DNA of 27,022 nt from JAVDCA01 sp036491235 (GTDB lineage Bacteria > Pseudomonadota > Alphaproteobacteria > Rhizobiales > Xanthobacteraceae): assembly GCA_036491235.1 (NCBI GenBank), contig DASXCK010000081.1, positions 1 to 27,022 of the forward strand, written 5' to 3'. A program made the position numbers and the translations under genes. Every line of letters starts with the position of its first letter. Position 1 is the first letter of the stretch. Below the pieces are notes generated by a model. The model was not told where the DNA came from and made no database searches. It worked only from the letters and a program-made list of their open reading frames with translations. Positions 1 through 8,107 of the stretch are shown one piece after another.

Positions 1-705
1 CTTGCCCGCCTCTTGCGCGCGCTGCTGCGCGAGCGTCTCGACCTCGCGCACGTTGAGGCCGCGCTCGACGATCTCGCGCGCCATCGCGTCGGGATCAGGC
101 ACGCCGATCAGCGCGCGCGCGTGGCCGGCCGAAAGCTTGCCGGCGTTGATGTAGGTCTTGACGCCTTCGGGCAGCTTCAACAGGCGCAGCGTATTGGCGA
201 CGTGGCTGCGGCTCTTGCCGACGACCTTGGCGATTTCTTCCTGGCTGTACGTGTACTGATCGGCGAGCGACTGATAGCCCATCGCCTCTTCGAGCGGATT
301 GAGGTCGGCCCGCTGCACGTTCTCGATGATGGCGAGCTCGAGCGCTTCGGCATCGTTCGCTTCGTGCACGATGATCGGCACATCGTGCAGACCGGCGCGC
401 TGCGCCGCGCGCCAGCGCCGCTCGCCCGCGATGATCTCGAATTGATCGGTGGCGCCGCGCACGGTGCGCACCACGATCGGCTGGATGATGCCGCGCTCGC
501 GGATCGAGTCGGCGAGCTCGGTGATCTCGACGTCGGAAAACACCTTGCGCGGATTGCGCGGATTGGGCCGCAGAAACGCGATCGACACGCGACGATGGCC
601 GCGCCCGCGCTCCGCCGCCACGGGCTCGGCGCCCGCGTCCCCGATCAGGGACGCGAGGCCGCGGCCGAGCCGCGACCGATGGGTTTCTTCCGCCGCCATC
701 GACAT
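1..705 (-). CDS. parB: ParB chromosome-partitioning protein (3' end cut by window edge)
   Basis: ParB is the parS-binding CTPase that spreads along DNA and works with ParA to segregate the replicated origin. All 235 codons from the ATG at 705 to base 1 are open; the gene leaves the window before its stop, so the C-terminal dimerisation domain is not seen. The N-terminus has the usual RSRLGRGLASLIGD patch. The CTPase signature GERRWRAA is followed by ENVQRADLNPLEEA, and a helix-turn-helix region (YSQEEIAKVVGKSRSHVANTLRLL, shown here as two parts: YSQEEIAKVVGKS and RSHVANTLRLL) binds parS. A second in-frame ATG lies at 699. It is downstream of parA on the same strand, with about 110 bp between them, longer than usual for parAB but without another gene. 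Confidence 0.96.
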   Translation of the reverse strand, partial: MSMAAEETHRSRLGRGLASLIGDAGAEPVAAERGRGHRRVSIAFLRPNPRNPRKVFSDVEITELADSIRERGIIQPIVVRTVRGATDQFEIIAGERRWRAAQRAGLHDVPIIVHEANDAEALELAIIENVQRADLNPLEEAMGYQSLADQYTYSQEEIAKVVGKSRSHVANTLRLLKLPEGVKTYINAGKLSAGHARALIGVPDPDAMAREIVERGLNVREVETLAQQRAQEAGK

Positions 706-814
706 ATCTCCCGCACCTCGCTCACGCATTCTGCTGCACTTCACGCCTCGTCAAACCTGCTGCATCGCAGCAGACTTATGCCGCGCAAAAACCCCGACCT
801 CGCAGCGGAAAAGT

Positions 815-1696
815 TCAGCTCGCCCGCAGATCCTTGATCTGCTTCTCGCGCTGGATGATCTCGGTTGCGAGCCGCAGATAGGCTTCGCTGCCGACGCATT
901 TGAGATCGTAGACGAGCACCGGCTTGCCGTAGGACGGCGCCTCCGACACGCGAACATTACGCGGGATGATCGTCTCGTAGACTTTGGGCCCCATGAACTC
1001 GCGCACGTCGGCGACCACTTGGCCCGAGAGGTTGTTGCGCGCGTCGAACATGGTGAGCACGACGCCATGAATGGTGAGCTCGGGATTGAGTGTCTGCTTC
1101 ACTTGCTCGACCGTCTTGAGCAGCTGCGTCAATCCTTCGAGCGCGAAGAACTCGCATTGCAGCGGCACCAGGATCGCGTTCGCGGCCGCCATGGCGTTGA
1201 TGGTCAACAGGTTGAGCGATGGCGGGCAGTCGATCAGCACATAACTGTAGGCGCTTGGCCCCAGTGTCGCGTCGTTGAGTTGGCCCAGCGCATTGCGCAG
1301 CCGATATGCGCGGTCGCGCGCCTGGCCGACCTCGAGCTCGAAGCCGGACAGGTCCAAGGTCGAGGGCGCGATGTGCAGATGCGGCACCGCGGTTGCGAGG
1401 ATCGCCTCGCGCAATGGTGTCTCGCCGATGATCACGTCGTAGGTCGAGATCTGCCGGCTCTTCTGGTCGATGCCGAGGCCGGTCGAGGCGTTGCCCTGCG
1501 GATCGAGATCGACGATCAGGACGCGCTCGCCGATTGCCGCGAGCGCGGTGCCGAGATTGATCGCGGTCGTGGTCTTGCCGACGCCACCCTTTTGGTTGGC
1601 GATCGCCAGGACGCGCGCCGGCACCGTAGTACTCGGCTGCTCGTCGCTCCGAAACGGTACGACCTCGCCCGTAGTGATCTCCGACATGGTGCCCAT
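815..1696 (-). CDS. parA: ParA/Soj chromosome-partitioning ATPase
   Basis: ParA is a Walker-type ATPase that binds DNA non-specifically when ATP-bound and moves ParB-parS complexes apart. The 293-residue protein has the deviant Walker A motif KGGVGKTT (residues 36-43), the Walker A' strand VLIVDLDPQGNAS and the Walker B strand YVLIDCPPSL. Near the C-terminus is the R-V-S-E-A-P-S-Y-G-K-P segment typical of Soj-type ParA. An N-terminal extension of about 27 residues precedes the ATPase fold. Two starts are possible: ATG at 1696, or ATG at 1687 (three codons shorter). The rsmG stop is only 22 bp upstream and parB follows, so mnmG-rsmG-parA-parB probably form one transcription unit. Confidence 0.97.
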   Translation of the reverse strand: MGTMSEITTGEVVPFRSDEQPSTTVPARVLAIANQKGGVGKTTTAINLGTALAAIGERVLIVDLDPQGNASTGLGIDQKSRQISTYDVIIGETPLREAILATAVPHLHIAPSTLDLSGFELEVGQARDRAYRLRNALGQLNDATLGPSAYSYVLIDCPPSLNLLTINAMAAANAILVPLQCEFFALEGLTQLLKTVEQVKQTLNPELTIHGVVLTMFDARNNLSGQVVADVREFMGPKVYETIIPRNVRVSEAPSYGKPVLVYDLKCVGSEAYLRLATEIIQREKQIKDLRAS

Positions 1697-1718
1697 CCGT
1701 GGCCGGATCCGGCCTATT

Positions 1719-2381
1719 TTACTTTGTCCCGTGACGGCGCCGCAATGCGCGCACGACCAGAATACGACTCGCCGGATTGGTCCGGCTGGGCGCGAGCTCA
1801 GCTTCGATTTTCCAATATTTAGCAGCCTCGGTCAATTCGGCCTCAACATCTTGGCCTTTTGGAAGCAGTGCTTTTGCACCTGATTCTACGAATGGCGCCA
1901 CATATTCGAGCAGACGGGGCAGCGGCGCGACCGCCCGCGCCGCGACCGCGTCGGGCACAACGTCGAACGCGCCATCCTCGACCCGCCGATGATGCACGGC
2001 GGCGGGGAGGGCGAGCGCGTCGACCGTCTGGCGCAGGAACGCGGCTTTCTTGCCCTGGCTCTCGACCAGATGCACGACGGCGCCGGATCGCCCGGCGAGC
2101 GCACAGGCGAGCACCAACCCCGGAAAGCCGCCGCCCGATCCGATGTCGAGCCAGGTCTGGGCGGCCGGCACGAGATCAATGAGCTGCAGCGAGTCCGCGA
2201 TATGGCGGGTCCAGATTGCACCGACGGTGGCGGGGCCGATCAGGTTCGTATGGCTCTGGGTCGCGAATAGCAGCTCGACGAAGCGATCGAGCAGGGCGGC
2301 TGTTTCACGTGAAACAGGAGTGAGCGCCAGAGCGCGCGCGCGATCAGCCGCAAGCTCGGAAAGATCGGGCAGGGTACTCAC
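1719..2381 (-). CDS. rsmG: 16S rRNA (guanine-527-N7)-methyltransferase RsmG (GidB)
   Basis: RsmG methylates N7 of G527 in 16S rRNA with S-adenosylmethionine. The 220-residue protein carries the family segment RHIADSLQL (about 59-67) followed by the SAM-binding loop WLDIGSGGGFPGLVLA (about 77-92). The start is GTG at 2381, which overlaps the mnmG stop (GTGA), so translation is probably coupled. A perfect parS site at 2301-2316 lies inside the reading frame and encodes VSRET (residues 23-27); parS within the rsmG coding sequence is a recurring arrangement in bacteria. The usual neighbours mnmG and parAB flank it. Confidence 0.97.
   Translation of the reverse strand: MSTLPDLSELAADRARALALTPVSRETAALLDRFVELLFATQSHTNLIGPATVGAIWTRHIADSLQLIDLVPAAQTWLDIGSGGGFPGLVLACALAGRSGAVVHLVESQGKKAAFLRQTVDALALPAAVHHRRVEDGAFDVVPDAVAARAVAPLPRLLEYVAPFVESGAKALLPKGQDVEAELTEAAKYWKIEAELAPSRTNPASRILVVRALRRRHGTK
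2301..2316. promoter_or_regulatory. parS centromere site inside rsmG
   Basis: The 16-bp perfect palindrome TGTTTCACGTGAAACA matches the canonical ParB-binding parS consensus at every position. It lies within rsmG codons, about 9.5 kb from the proposed oriC, in the usual origin-proximal zone. ParB is expected to load here, but binding itself cannot be seen from sequence. Confidence 0.96.
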
Positions 2382-4261
2382 GCGCCACGCACGGGAGGGC
2401 GCTGAGTGCGCCGCTGACCGCGCCGGACATGTGCGGCGAGCAGCGTAAGCGCCGCCGGCGTCACGCCATCCAGCCGGCCGGCCTGGCCGACCGTACGCGG
2501 CCGGTGGGTAGCGAATTTCTGCTTCATCTCGTTCGACAGACCAGACACCTCGGCGAAATCGAGGTCGTCCGGCAGCAGCAGGCCTTCATCGCGCCGATAG
2601 GCGGCAACGTCCTGCGCCTGACGGTCGAGATAGACCGCATATTTTGCATCGATCTCCAGCTGCGCCGCGATCGCGGGGGCGAGGGCACCGAACGCCGGCC
2701 AGATGCGGGCCAGGTCGGTGATGCCGAGGTGCGGATAGGCAAGAAGGTCGAATGCGGTCCGCCGCTGGCCATCGCGATTGAGTGAGAGGCCATGCCGCCG
2801 CGCCTCGGTCGGTGTCAGCGACAGCGACCGCGCCAGGCCCCGCGCTGTCTCCAGCGCCCCCGTCTTCTCCCGATGCCGGGCTGCGCGCCACGATCCTACA
2901 CAGCCGATCGAAATCCCCTGCCCGGTCAGACGCTGGTCAGCGTTGTCGGCCCGTAGCGTCAGGCGGTACTCCGCGCGCGACGTGAACATACGATACGGCT
3001 CGGTAACGCCGCGCGTCACCAGGTCGTCGATCATCACGCCCAGGTAGGCCTGCGAGCGGTCGAGCACGATGTCGCCCCCGCCCCCTACCCGCGCCGCCGC
3101 GTTGAGGCCCGCAACCAGTCCCTGCCCGGCCGCCTCCTCGTAGCCGGTCGTGCCGTTGATCTGGCCCGCCAGGTAGAGCCCGCGCAGGCGCCGGGTCTCC
3201 AGTGTCGGCTTGAGCTCGCGCGGATCGATATGGTCGTACTCGATCGCATAGCCCGGCCGGACGACCCGGGCCTTTTCCAGCCCCGGAATGCTTGCCACGA
3301 CCGCGAGCTGCACGTCCTCGGGCAGCGAGGTCGAGATTCCATTTGGATAGACCGTTGCGTCGTCGAGCCCCTCGGGCTCGAGGAAAATCTGGTGCCCGTC
3401 CCGCTCGCCGAAGCGTACGATCTTGTCCTCGATCGATGGGCAGTACCGCGGCCCCCGGCTCTGGATCTGGCCCGAATACATGGGCGAGCGGTGCACGTTC
3501 GCCCGGATGATGGCGTGGGTGGCTTCGTTCGTGCGGGTGATGGCGCACTGGATTTGCGGGTTCTCGATGCGCTCGGTGAGCGCCGAGAACGGCTCCGGCG
3601 GCTCATCGCCTGGCTGCATCTCGAGGCGGCCCCAGTCGATGGTCGTGCCGTCGAGCCGCGGCGGGGTTCCGGTCTTGAGGCGGCCGAGCTGGAAGCCGAG
3701 CCCCTCCAGGGTCGCTGACAACCCGAGGGACGGCGCCTCCCCGACCCGCCCGGCCGGCGTCTGCTGCTCACCGATATGGATGAGCCCGCGCAGGAACGTT
3801 CCGGTCGTCAGCACCACGGCGCCCGCCGTCAGAATACGCCCGTCGACCAGCCGGATGCCCGTGACTTGCCCATCGGCGACCGTCACGTCATCCGCTTCGC
3901 CTTCGATCACCGTCAGTTTCGGAACTGCCCGGATCGCCCGCTGCATCGCGGCCGCATAGAGCTTGCGGTCGGCCTGCGCCCGCGGGCCGCGTACGGCCGG
4001 CCCCTTGCGCCGGTTGAGCACGCGAAACTGGATGCCACCCGCGTCCGCCACGCGGCCCATCAAGCCATCGAGCGCATCGATCTCGCGCACCAGATGCCCC
4101 TTGCCGAGGCCGCCGATGGCGGGATTGCACGACATCGCCCCGATGGTCGCAAACCGATGGGTCACCAGCACGGTTCGCGCGCCCATGCGCGCCGCCGCGG
4201 CCGCGGCTTCACAGCCGGCATGACCGCCGCCGATTACAATGACGTCGAGGCGCGCGTCCAT
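2378..4261 (-). CDS. mnmG: tRNA uridine-5-carboxymethylaminomethyl modification enzyme MnmG (GidA)
   Basis: MnmG is the FAD-dependent partner of MnmE; together they modify the wobble uridine (position 34) of certain tRNAs to cmnm5U. The 627-residue protein has a normal length. The dinucleotide-binding motif IGGGHAGCEAA occupies residues 10-20. The GidA signature around GPRAQADRKLYAAAM, the TGTFLRG strand and a C-terminal helical MnmE-binding domain (EVSGLSNEMKQKF) are all present. It starts with ATG at 4261 and its stop overlaps the rsmG start by 4 bp. The upstream 157-bp gap to mnmE contains a parS site, so transcription may begin there or read through from mnmE. Confidence 0.98.
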   Translation of the reverse strand: MDARLDVIVIGGGHAGCEAAAAAARMGARTVLVTHRFATIGAMSCNPAIGGLGKGHLVREIDALDGLMGRVADAGGIQFRVLNRRKGPAVRGPRAQADRKLYAAAMQRAIRAVPKLTVIEGEADDVTVADGQVTGIRLVDGRILTAGAVVLTTGTFLRGLIHIGEQQTPAGRVGEAPSLGLSATLEGLGFQLGRLKTGTPPRLDGTTIDWGRLEMQPGDEPPEPFSALTERIENPQIQCAITRTNEATHAIIRANVHRSPMYSGQIQSRGPRYCPSIEDKIVRFGERDGHQIFLEPEGLDDATVYPNGISTSLPEDVQLAVVASIPGLEKARVVRPGYAIEYDHIDPRELKPTLETRRLRGLYLAGQINGTTGYEEAAGQGLVAGLNAAARVGGGGDIVLDRSQAYLGVMIDDLVTRGVTEPYRMFTSRAEYRLTLRADNADQRLTGQGISIGCVGSWRAARHREKTGALETARGLARSLSLTPTEARRHGLSLNRDGQRRTAFDLLAYPHLGITDLARIWPAFGALAPAIAAQLEIDAKYAVYLDRQAQDVAAYRRDEGLLLPDDLDFAEVSGLSNEMKQKFATHRPRTVGQAGRLDGVTPAALTLLAAHVRRGQRRTQRPPVRGA

Positions 4262-4319
4262 CGCGAGGGATCCTGAATGGCGGCGTTCTAGCCAAGGAAA
4301 CCGGCCGGGTCAAAAGCGA

Positions 4320-4335
4320 TGTTTCACGTGAAACA
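4320..4335. promoter_or_regulatory. parS centromere site between mnmG and mnmE
   Basis: This is the second exact copy of TGTTTCACGTGAAACA, 2.0 kb from the first and in the only sizeable gap of the mnmE-mnmG-rsmG-parAB cluster. The site sits about 58 bp upstream of the mnmG start, so bound ParB could also affect mnmG transcription; that part is inference. Confidence 0.96.
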
Positions 4336-4418
4336 GCGGGCAGGGCGCCTGCCCCGTCCCAAGCGAAGTCCGACCGCCCTGCCCCACCGCACCGGCGCCA
4401 GCCCCGCTATCCGCCCAC

Positions 4419-5789
4419 TTACTTGCCGATGCAGAAGTCGCGAAAGATCACGTCGAGAATCTCCTCGACATCGACCCGGCCCGTCAGCCGACCCAGCGCA
4501 CGTGCCGCCAGCCGCAGCTCCTCGGCCAGCACGTCCTCCCGCGCGGGCACGGGTTCTTGTAGCGCCCGCTCGAGCGCACCGACCGTTTCCTCCAGCGCAC
4601 GCCGATGCCGCTCGCGCGTGACGAGCGCCGGCTCGGTCGAGCCGAGATAGCGACGGGAGTGTTCTGTCAGCGCCGCAAGGAATTCTATGAATCCCGATCC
4701 ATCTAATGCCGAAATGAAATATATTGGTAATTCTAGCTTATGGACTAATGACTTTAGTGTTTTGATTCGGAATATCGAAACAAGATCGATCTTGTTCCAT
4801 ACAATCCATTTGGAGGTATTGGGAAATTCCTGCCCGACCGCTTCCACCGAGATTTTGCCGCCCGACGACGCATCCAGTATCCACAGCACGAGGTCCGCGG
4901 CAGCGACCCGGTCGCGCGCACGCCGCACGCCCTCCTGCTCCACCGCGTCATTGCTGTCCCGGATGCCCGCCGTGTCGAGTAAGGTTACCGGGAAGCCGTC
5001 GAGGTCGAGATGCACCTCGATCACGTCGCGCGTCGTCCCCGCCATCGGCGAGACGATCGCGGCCTCCCGCCGCGCAATCCGGTTGAGCAGGCTCGACTTG
5101 CCGGCATTCGGCGGTCCTGCAATCGCAACCACCAGCCCCTCGCGCAGCCGTTCGCCTCGTCGCTGATCAGAAAGCACGTGCGCGATCTCGTCGCGCAACC
5201 CCCCTGCCCGCTCAAGCGCCGGCGCGACCAGATCCTCGGGCACGTCGCCCTCATCGGGAAAATCGATCCGCGCCTCCACCAGCGCCAGCGCCTCCGTCAA
5301 CTGCTTGCGCCAAGCCTCGGCGCGATCGCCCAGCATGCCGCGCATCTGGCGAAACGCCTGCCGCCGCTGCGCCTCGGTGTCGGCGCCGACCAGATCCGCA
5401 AGCCCTTCGACACGGGTAAGATCGATGCGTCCGTTCTCGAACGCGCGCCGCGTGAACTCGCCCGCCTCCGCGGGCCTGCATCCTTCGATGCGTCCGAGCG
5501 CCGCCAGCACGGCCGCGATCACGGCGCGGCCGCCATGCAGCTGCAGCTCGGCCGTATCCTCGCCGGTCTCGCTGTTCGGTCCCGGAAACCACAGCGCCAG
5601 CGCTTCGTCGATCGTCTCGCCGCTCGCCGGCTCGCGCACGCGCGCGAGCGCGGCCTGGCGCGGCGCCGGAATCCTTCCGATCAGCGCCTGCAGCACCTTG
5701 CCGGCATGCGGACCGGACACGCGCACCACTGCGATCGCGGCGGGCGGTCGCCCCGACGACAGCGCGAAGATCGTATCGGTCTCTTGCAT
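4419..5789 (-). CDS. mnmE: tRNA modification GTPase MnmE (TrmE)
   Basis: MnmE is the GTPase partner of MnmG in cmnm5U34 tRNA modification. I place the start at ATG 5789 (MQETDTIFALSSG), giving 456 residues; an upstream in-frame start at 5849 would add 20 residues unlike the family. The N-terminal tetrahydrofolate-binding domain is followed by a helical domain into which the G domain is inserted: G1 GPPNAGKS (225-232), G3 DTAGIR, G4 NKID and a SALDG segment. The C-terminus is the conserved FCIGK with the essential Cys. Residues of about 320-370, covering G4 and SALDG, are encoded by DNA of about 35% GC (4681-4830), very unlike the GC-rich rest of the gene. Confidence 0.97.
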   Translation of the reverse strand: MQETDTIFALSSGRPPAAIAVVRVSGPHAGKVLQALIGRIPAPRQAALARVREPASGETIDEALALWFPGPNSETGEDTAELQLHGGRAVIAAVLAALGRIEGCRPAEAGEFTRRAFENGRIDLTRVEGLADLVGADTEAQRRQAFRQMRGMLGDRAEAWRKQLTEALALVEARIDFPDEGDVPEDLVAPALERAGGLRDEIAHVLSDQRRGERLREGLVVAIAGPPNAGKSSLLNRIARREAAIVSPMAGTTRDVIEVHLDLDGFPVTLLDTAGIRDSNDAVEQEGVRRARDRVAAADLVLWILDASSGGKISVEAVGQEFPNTSKWIVWNKIDLVSIFRIKTLKSLVHKLELPIYFISALDGSGFIEFLAALTEHSRRYLGSTEPALVTRERHRRALEETVGALERALQEPVPAREDVLAEELRLAARALGRLTGRVDVEEILDVIFRDFCIGK

Positions 5790-5849
5790 CGTTCGCTGCA
5801 CTTGATTGCACTCGCCGTCGAAAGCGCCCACGTTATGCCGATGCGTCAA

Positions 5850-5868
5850 CCGCCGCGCAACGCGGCGG
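5850..5868. other. GC-rich stem-loop in the mnmE / DUF255 divergent spacer
   Basis: CCGCCGCG-CAA-CGCGGCGG is a perfect 8-bp inverted repeat with a 3-base loop, in the 104-bp spacer between divergent mnmE (start 5789) and the DUF255 gene (start 5894). It could be an operator or a leader hairpin. There is no T-run, so it is not a typical terminator. Function unknown. Confidence 0.45.
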
Positions 5869-5893
5869 CCCTTCGATTCCGAGGTCAGTTCCT

Positions 5894-7936
5894 ATGTCCG
5901 CCGAGACACAATCTCATTCTCCCCATCCGCCGCACGAAAACCGCCTGGCGCACGAGACGAGCCCATATCTGCTGCAGCACAAGCACAACCCGGTCGACTG
6001 GTGGCCGTGGGGGCCCGAGGCGCTGGCCGAAGCGCAGCGCACCAATCGGCCGATCCTGCTCTCGGTCGGCTATGCCGCCTGTCACTGGTGCCACGTGATG
6101 GCGCACGAAAGCTTCGAGGACGACGCGATCGCGCGCGTGATGAACGAGCTGTTCGTCAACATCAAGGTCGACCGCGAGGAGCGCCCCGATATCGACCACA
6201 TCTACATGTCCGCGCTGCATCATCTCGGCCAGCAGGGCGGCTGGCCGCTCACCATGTTCCTCACGCCCGCCGGCGAGCCGGTGTGGGGCGGCACGTATTT
6301 TCCAAACACCGCGCGCTTCGGCCGGCCGTCCTTTGTCGACGTCATGCGCGAGGTGTCGCGCATTTTTCGCGACGAGCCCGCGAATGTCGATCACAACCGC
6401 CGCGCCCTGATGGAGAAGCTCGCCGAGGTGGCGCGGCCCGCCGACAAAGTGACGCTCGGCGCGCGCGAGCTCGACTCGGCGGCCGCGGCCGTCAGCCGCG
6501 CGTTTGACCCGGTCAACGGCGGCTTTCGCGGTGCGCCGAAATTTCCACAATGCTCGATGCTCGAGATGTTGTGGCGCGCCTACGCGCGACGCAATGACAC
6601 GCGTTTCGCCGAAGTCGTCGAGCTCAGTCTGGAGCGCATGTCCGACGGCGGCATCTACGATCACCTCGGCGGCGGCTTCTCGCGCTACTCGGTCGACGAC
6701 AAGTGGCTCGTGCCGCACTTCGAGAAGATGCTCTACGACAATGCCCAGCTCCTCGAGCTGCTCGCGCTTGCGTCCGTTCGCACCGGCAAGCCGATCTTTG
6801 CGACGCGCGCACGCGAGACCGTCGCGTGGCTCGCGCGCGAGATGACGACACAAGAGGGCGCATTCGCGGCGTCGCTCGACGCCGACTCGGAGGGCGAGGA
6901 GGGCAAGTTCTATGTCTGGTCGCTCGCCGAGGTGCAGCAGGCCCTCGGCAACGACGCCGCCTTCTTTGCGCAGCACTACGACGTGACCGACGCCGGCAAT
7001 TTCGAAGGGCACAACATCCTCAACCGGCTGCACCGCGAGCCGACCGACGACGACGCCGAGGCCCGGCTCACCCGCCTGCGTACAAAATTGCTCGCGGCGC
7101 GCGACAAGCGCGTGCGTCCCGGCCTCGACGACAAGGTCCTGGCCGATTGGAACGGGTTGATGATCGCGGGACTCGTCAACGCCGGGCTCATGCTCGACGA
7201 GCACACATGGCTCAACCGGGCGCGGCACGCTTTCGCGTTCATCGCGGAGACCATGACCCGCGACGATCGCCTCGGCCACTCATGGCGCGACGGCAAGCTC
7301 TTGTTTCCCGGGCTCGCATCCGACTTCGCCGCCATGATCCGCGCCGCGCTCGCGTTGCACGAGGCGACAGGCGAGGGGGCCTTTCTCCACTACGCGGTGG
7401 CGTGGCAGCGCGCCCTCGACCGCCATTATGCCGACCCGAACGGCGGCTATTTCATCACGGCCGATGACGCCGCCGGCCTGGTTGTGCGCCCGAAATCGAC
7501 GACCGATGACGCGCTGCCCAACCCGCACGGCCTCACGGCGCAAAACCTCATCCGCCTCGCCGCCTACACGGGCGACGATGCGTGGCGCGCCAAGGCCGAC
7601 GCGCTGTTCGACGCGCTGCTGCCGGCTGCCGCCGAGAATCTCTACAGCCATTTGTCGCTGCTCAATGCGCTCGACCTGCGTTTGCGCGCCGCCGAACTCG
7701 TCGCGATGGGGCAGGGGGTCACGTCCTATGCGACCGCCGCGCTCAAGCTGCCCTTCATCGACCGCATGGTGCTGCGTGCCCAGCACGCCGACGACCTGCC
7801 GCCCGCCCATCCGGCGCGCGCCGCCTTTACGTCACTGCCGGCGAGCGCGATGCTGGTCTGCGTCGGCGAGCGCTGTTCGCTGCCGGTGACGGATCCCGGC
7901 AAGGTCGCGGAAGCCGTGGCGCGAATGCGCGCGTAG
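5894..7936 (+). CDS. DUF255 thioredoxin-fold protein (YyaL / SPATA20 family)
   Basis: The 680-residue protein is full length for the DUF255/YyaL family. It has an N-terminal thioredoxin-like domain and a long C-terminal region that resembles an (alpha/alpha)6-barrel, as in N-acylglucosamine-epimerase-like folds. The N-terminus carries the family signatures NRLAHETSPYLLQHKHNPVDW and, after GYAAC, the HWCHVM motif, with a CxxC pair at C63 and C66. Further conserved strings are DREERPDID and GGWPLTMFLTP. The biochemical role of the family is not settled; a redox or chaperone role is inferred from the CxxC. It is divergent from mnmE and convergent with the secreted-protein gene at 8092-8661, so it is probably monocistronic. 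Confidence 0.93.
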   Translation: MSAETQSHSPHPPHENRLAHETSPYLLQHKHNPVDWWPWGPEALAEAQRTNRPILLSVGYAACHWCHVMAHESFEDDAIARVMNELFVNIKVDREERPDIDHIYMSALHHLGQQGGWPLTMFLTPAGEPVWGGTYFPNTARFGRPSFVDVMREVSRIFRDEPANVDHNRRALMEKLAEVARPADKVTLGARELDSAAAAVSRAFDPVNGGFRGAPKFPQCSMLEMLWRAYARRNDTRFAEVVELSLERMSDGGIYDHLGGGFSRYSVDDKWLVPHFEKMLYDNAQLLELLALASVRTGKPIFATRARETVAWLAREMTTQEGAFAASLDADSEGEEGKFYVWSLAEVQQALGNDAAFFAQHYDVTDAGNFEGHNILNRLHREPTDDDAEARLTRLRTKLLAARDKRVRPGLDDKVLADWNGLMIAGLVNAGLMLDEHTWLNRARHAFAFIAETMTRDDRLGHSWRDGKLLFPGLASDFAAMIRAALALHEATGEGAFLHYAVAWQRALDRHYADPNGGYFITADDAAGLVVRPKSTTDDALPNPHGLTAQNLIRLAAYTGDDAWRAKADALFDALLPAAAENLYSHLSLLNALDLRLRAAELVAMGQGVTSYATAALKLPFIDRMVLRAQHADDLPPAHPARAAFTSLPASAMLVCVGERCSLPVTDPGKVAEAVARMRA

Positions 7937-7941
7937 ACCAG

Positions 7942-8066
7942 AATTCGGCGTCATTGTCCGCGGAAGCCGGTAATCGCGTCACCACGAACGACCACGTGGG
8001 ACGCGCGGTTGCACCTCTTGCCTTCGCTGCGGAGTACTGGATCGCGCGCTTTCGCAGCGATGACGG
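7942..8066. repeat. Degenerate inverted pair of the ATTGCCCGC-type palindromic repeat
   Basis: The left arm (7942-7978) begins AATTCGGCGTCATTGTCCGC and the right arm (8033-8066) begins AGTACTGGATCGCGCGCTTT. These are diverged versions of the left arm and the reverse complement of the arms bracketing the GIY-YIG gene at 19342-19745, including the flanking AGTACT. About 55 bp with no gene lies between the arms. It looks like an old, gene-less (non-autonomous or collapsed) copy of the same element, in a gap between convergent genes just as the full copy is. Confidence 0.65.
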
Positions 8067-8083
8067 CAGAGTGAATGCTTGAT

Positions 8084-8107
8084 GCTCTGGCTCACTTCGG
8101 CCAGAGC
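8084..8107 (-). terminator. Stem-loop straddling the stop codon of the secreted-protein gene
   Basis: GCTCTGGC and GCCAGAGC form a perfect 8-bp stem around an 8-base loop, and the UGA stop of the gene at 8092-8661 lies in the loop. It is between convergent genes, so it may stop transcription or protect a 3' end. No U-tract follows, so it is not a classic intrinsic terminator. Confidence 0.4.

Noticed and set aside
13..837. Long plus-strand open frame over parB
   Set aside because: It is antisense to a clear ParB with family motifs; high GC content keeps opposite frames open.
4320..4621. Plus-strand frame starting MFHVKQ at the parS
   Set aside because: The start is simply the parS sequence read in frame; the remainder is antisense to the mnmE end and lacks any family match.
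5885..7279. 464-codon minus-strand frame opposite the DUF255 gene
   Set aside because: Antisense shadow of a gene with intact family motifs.
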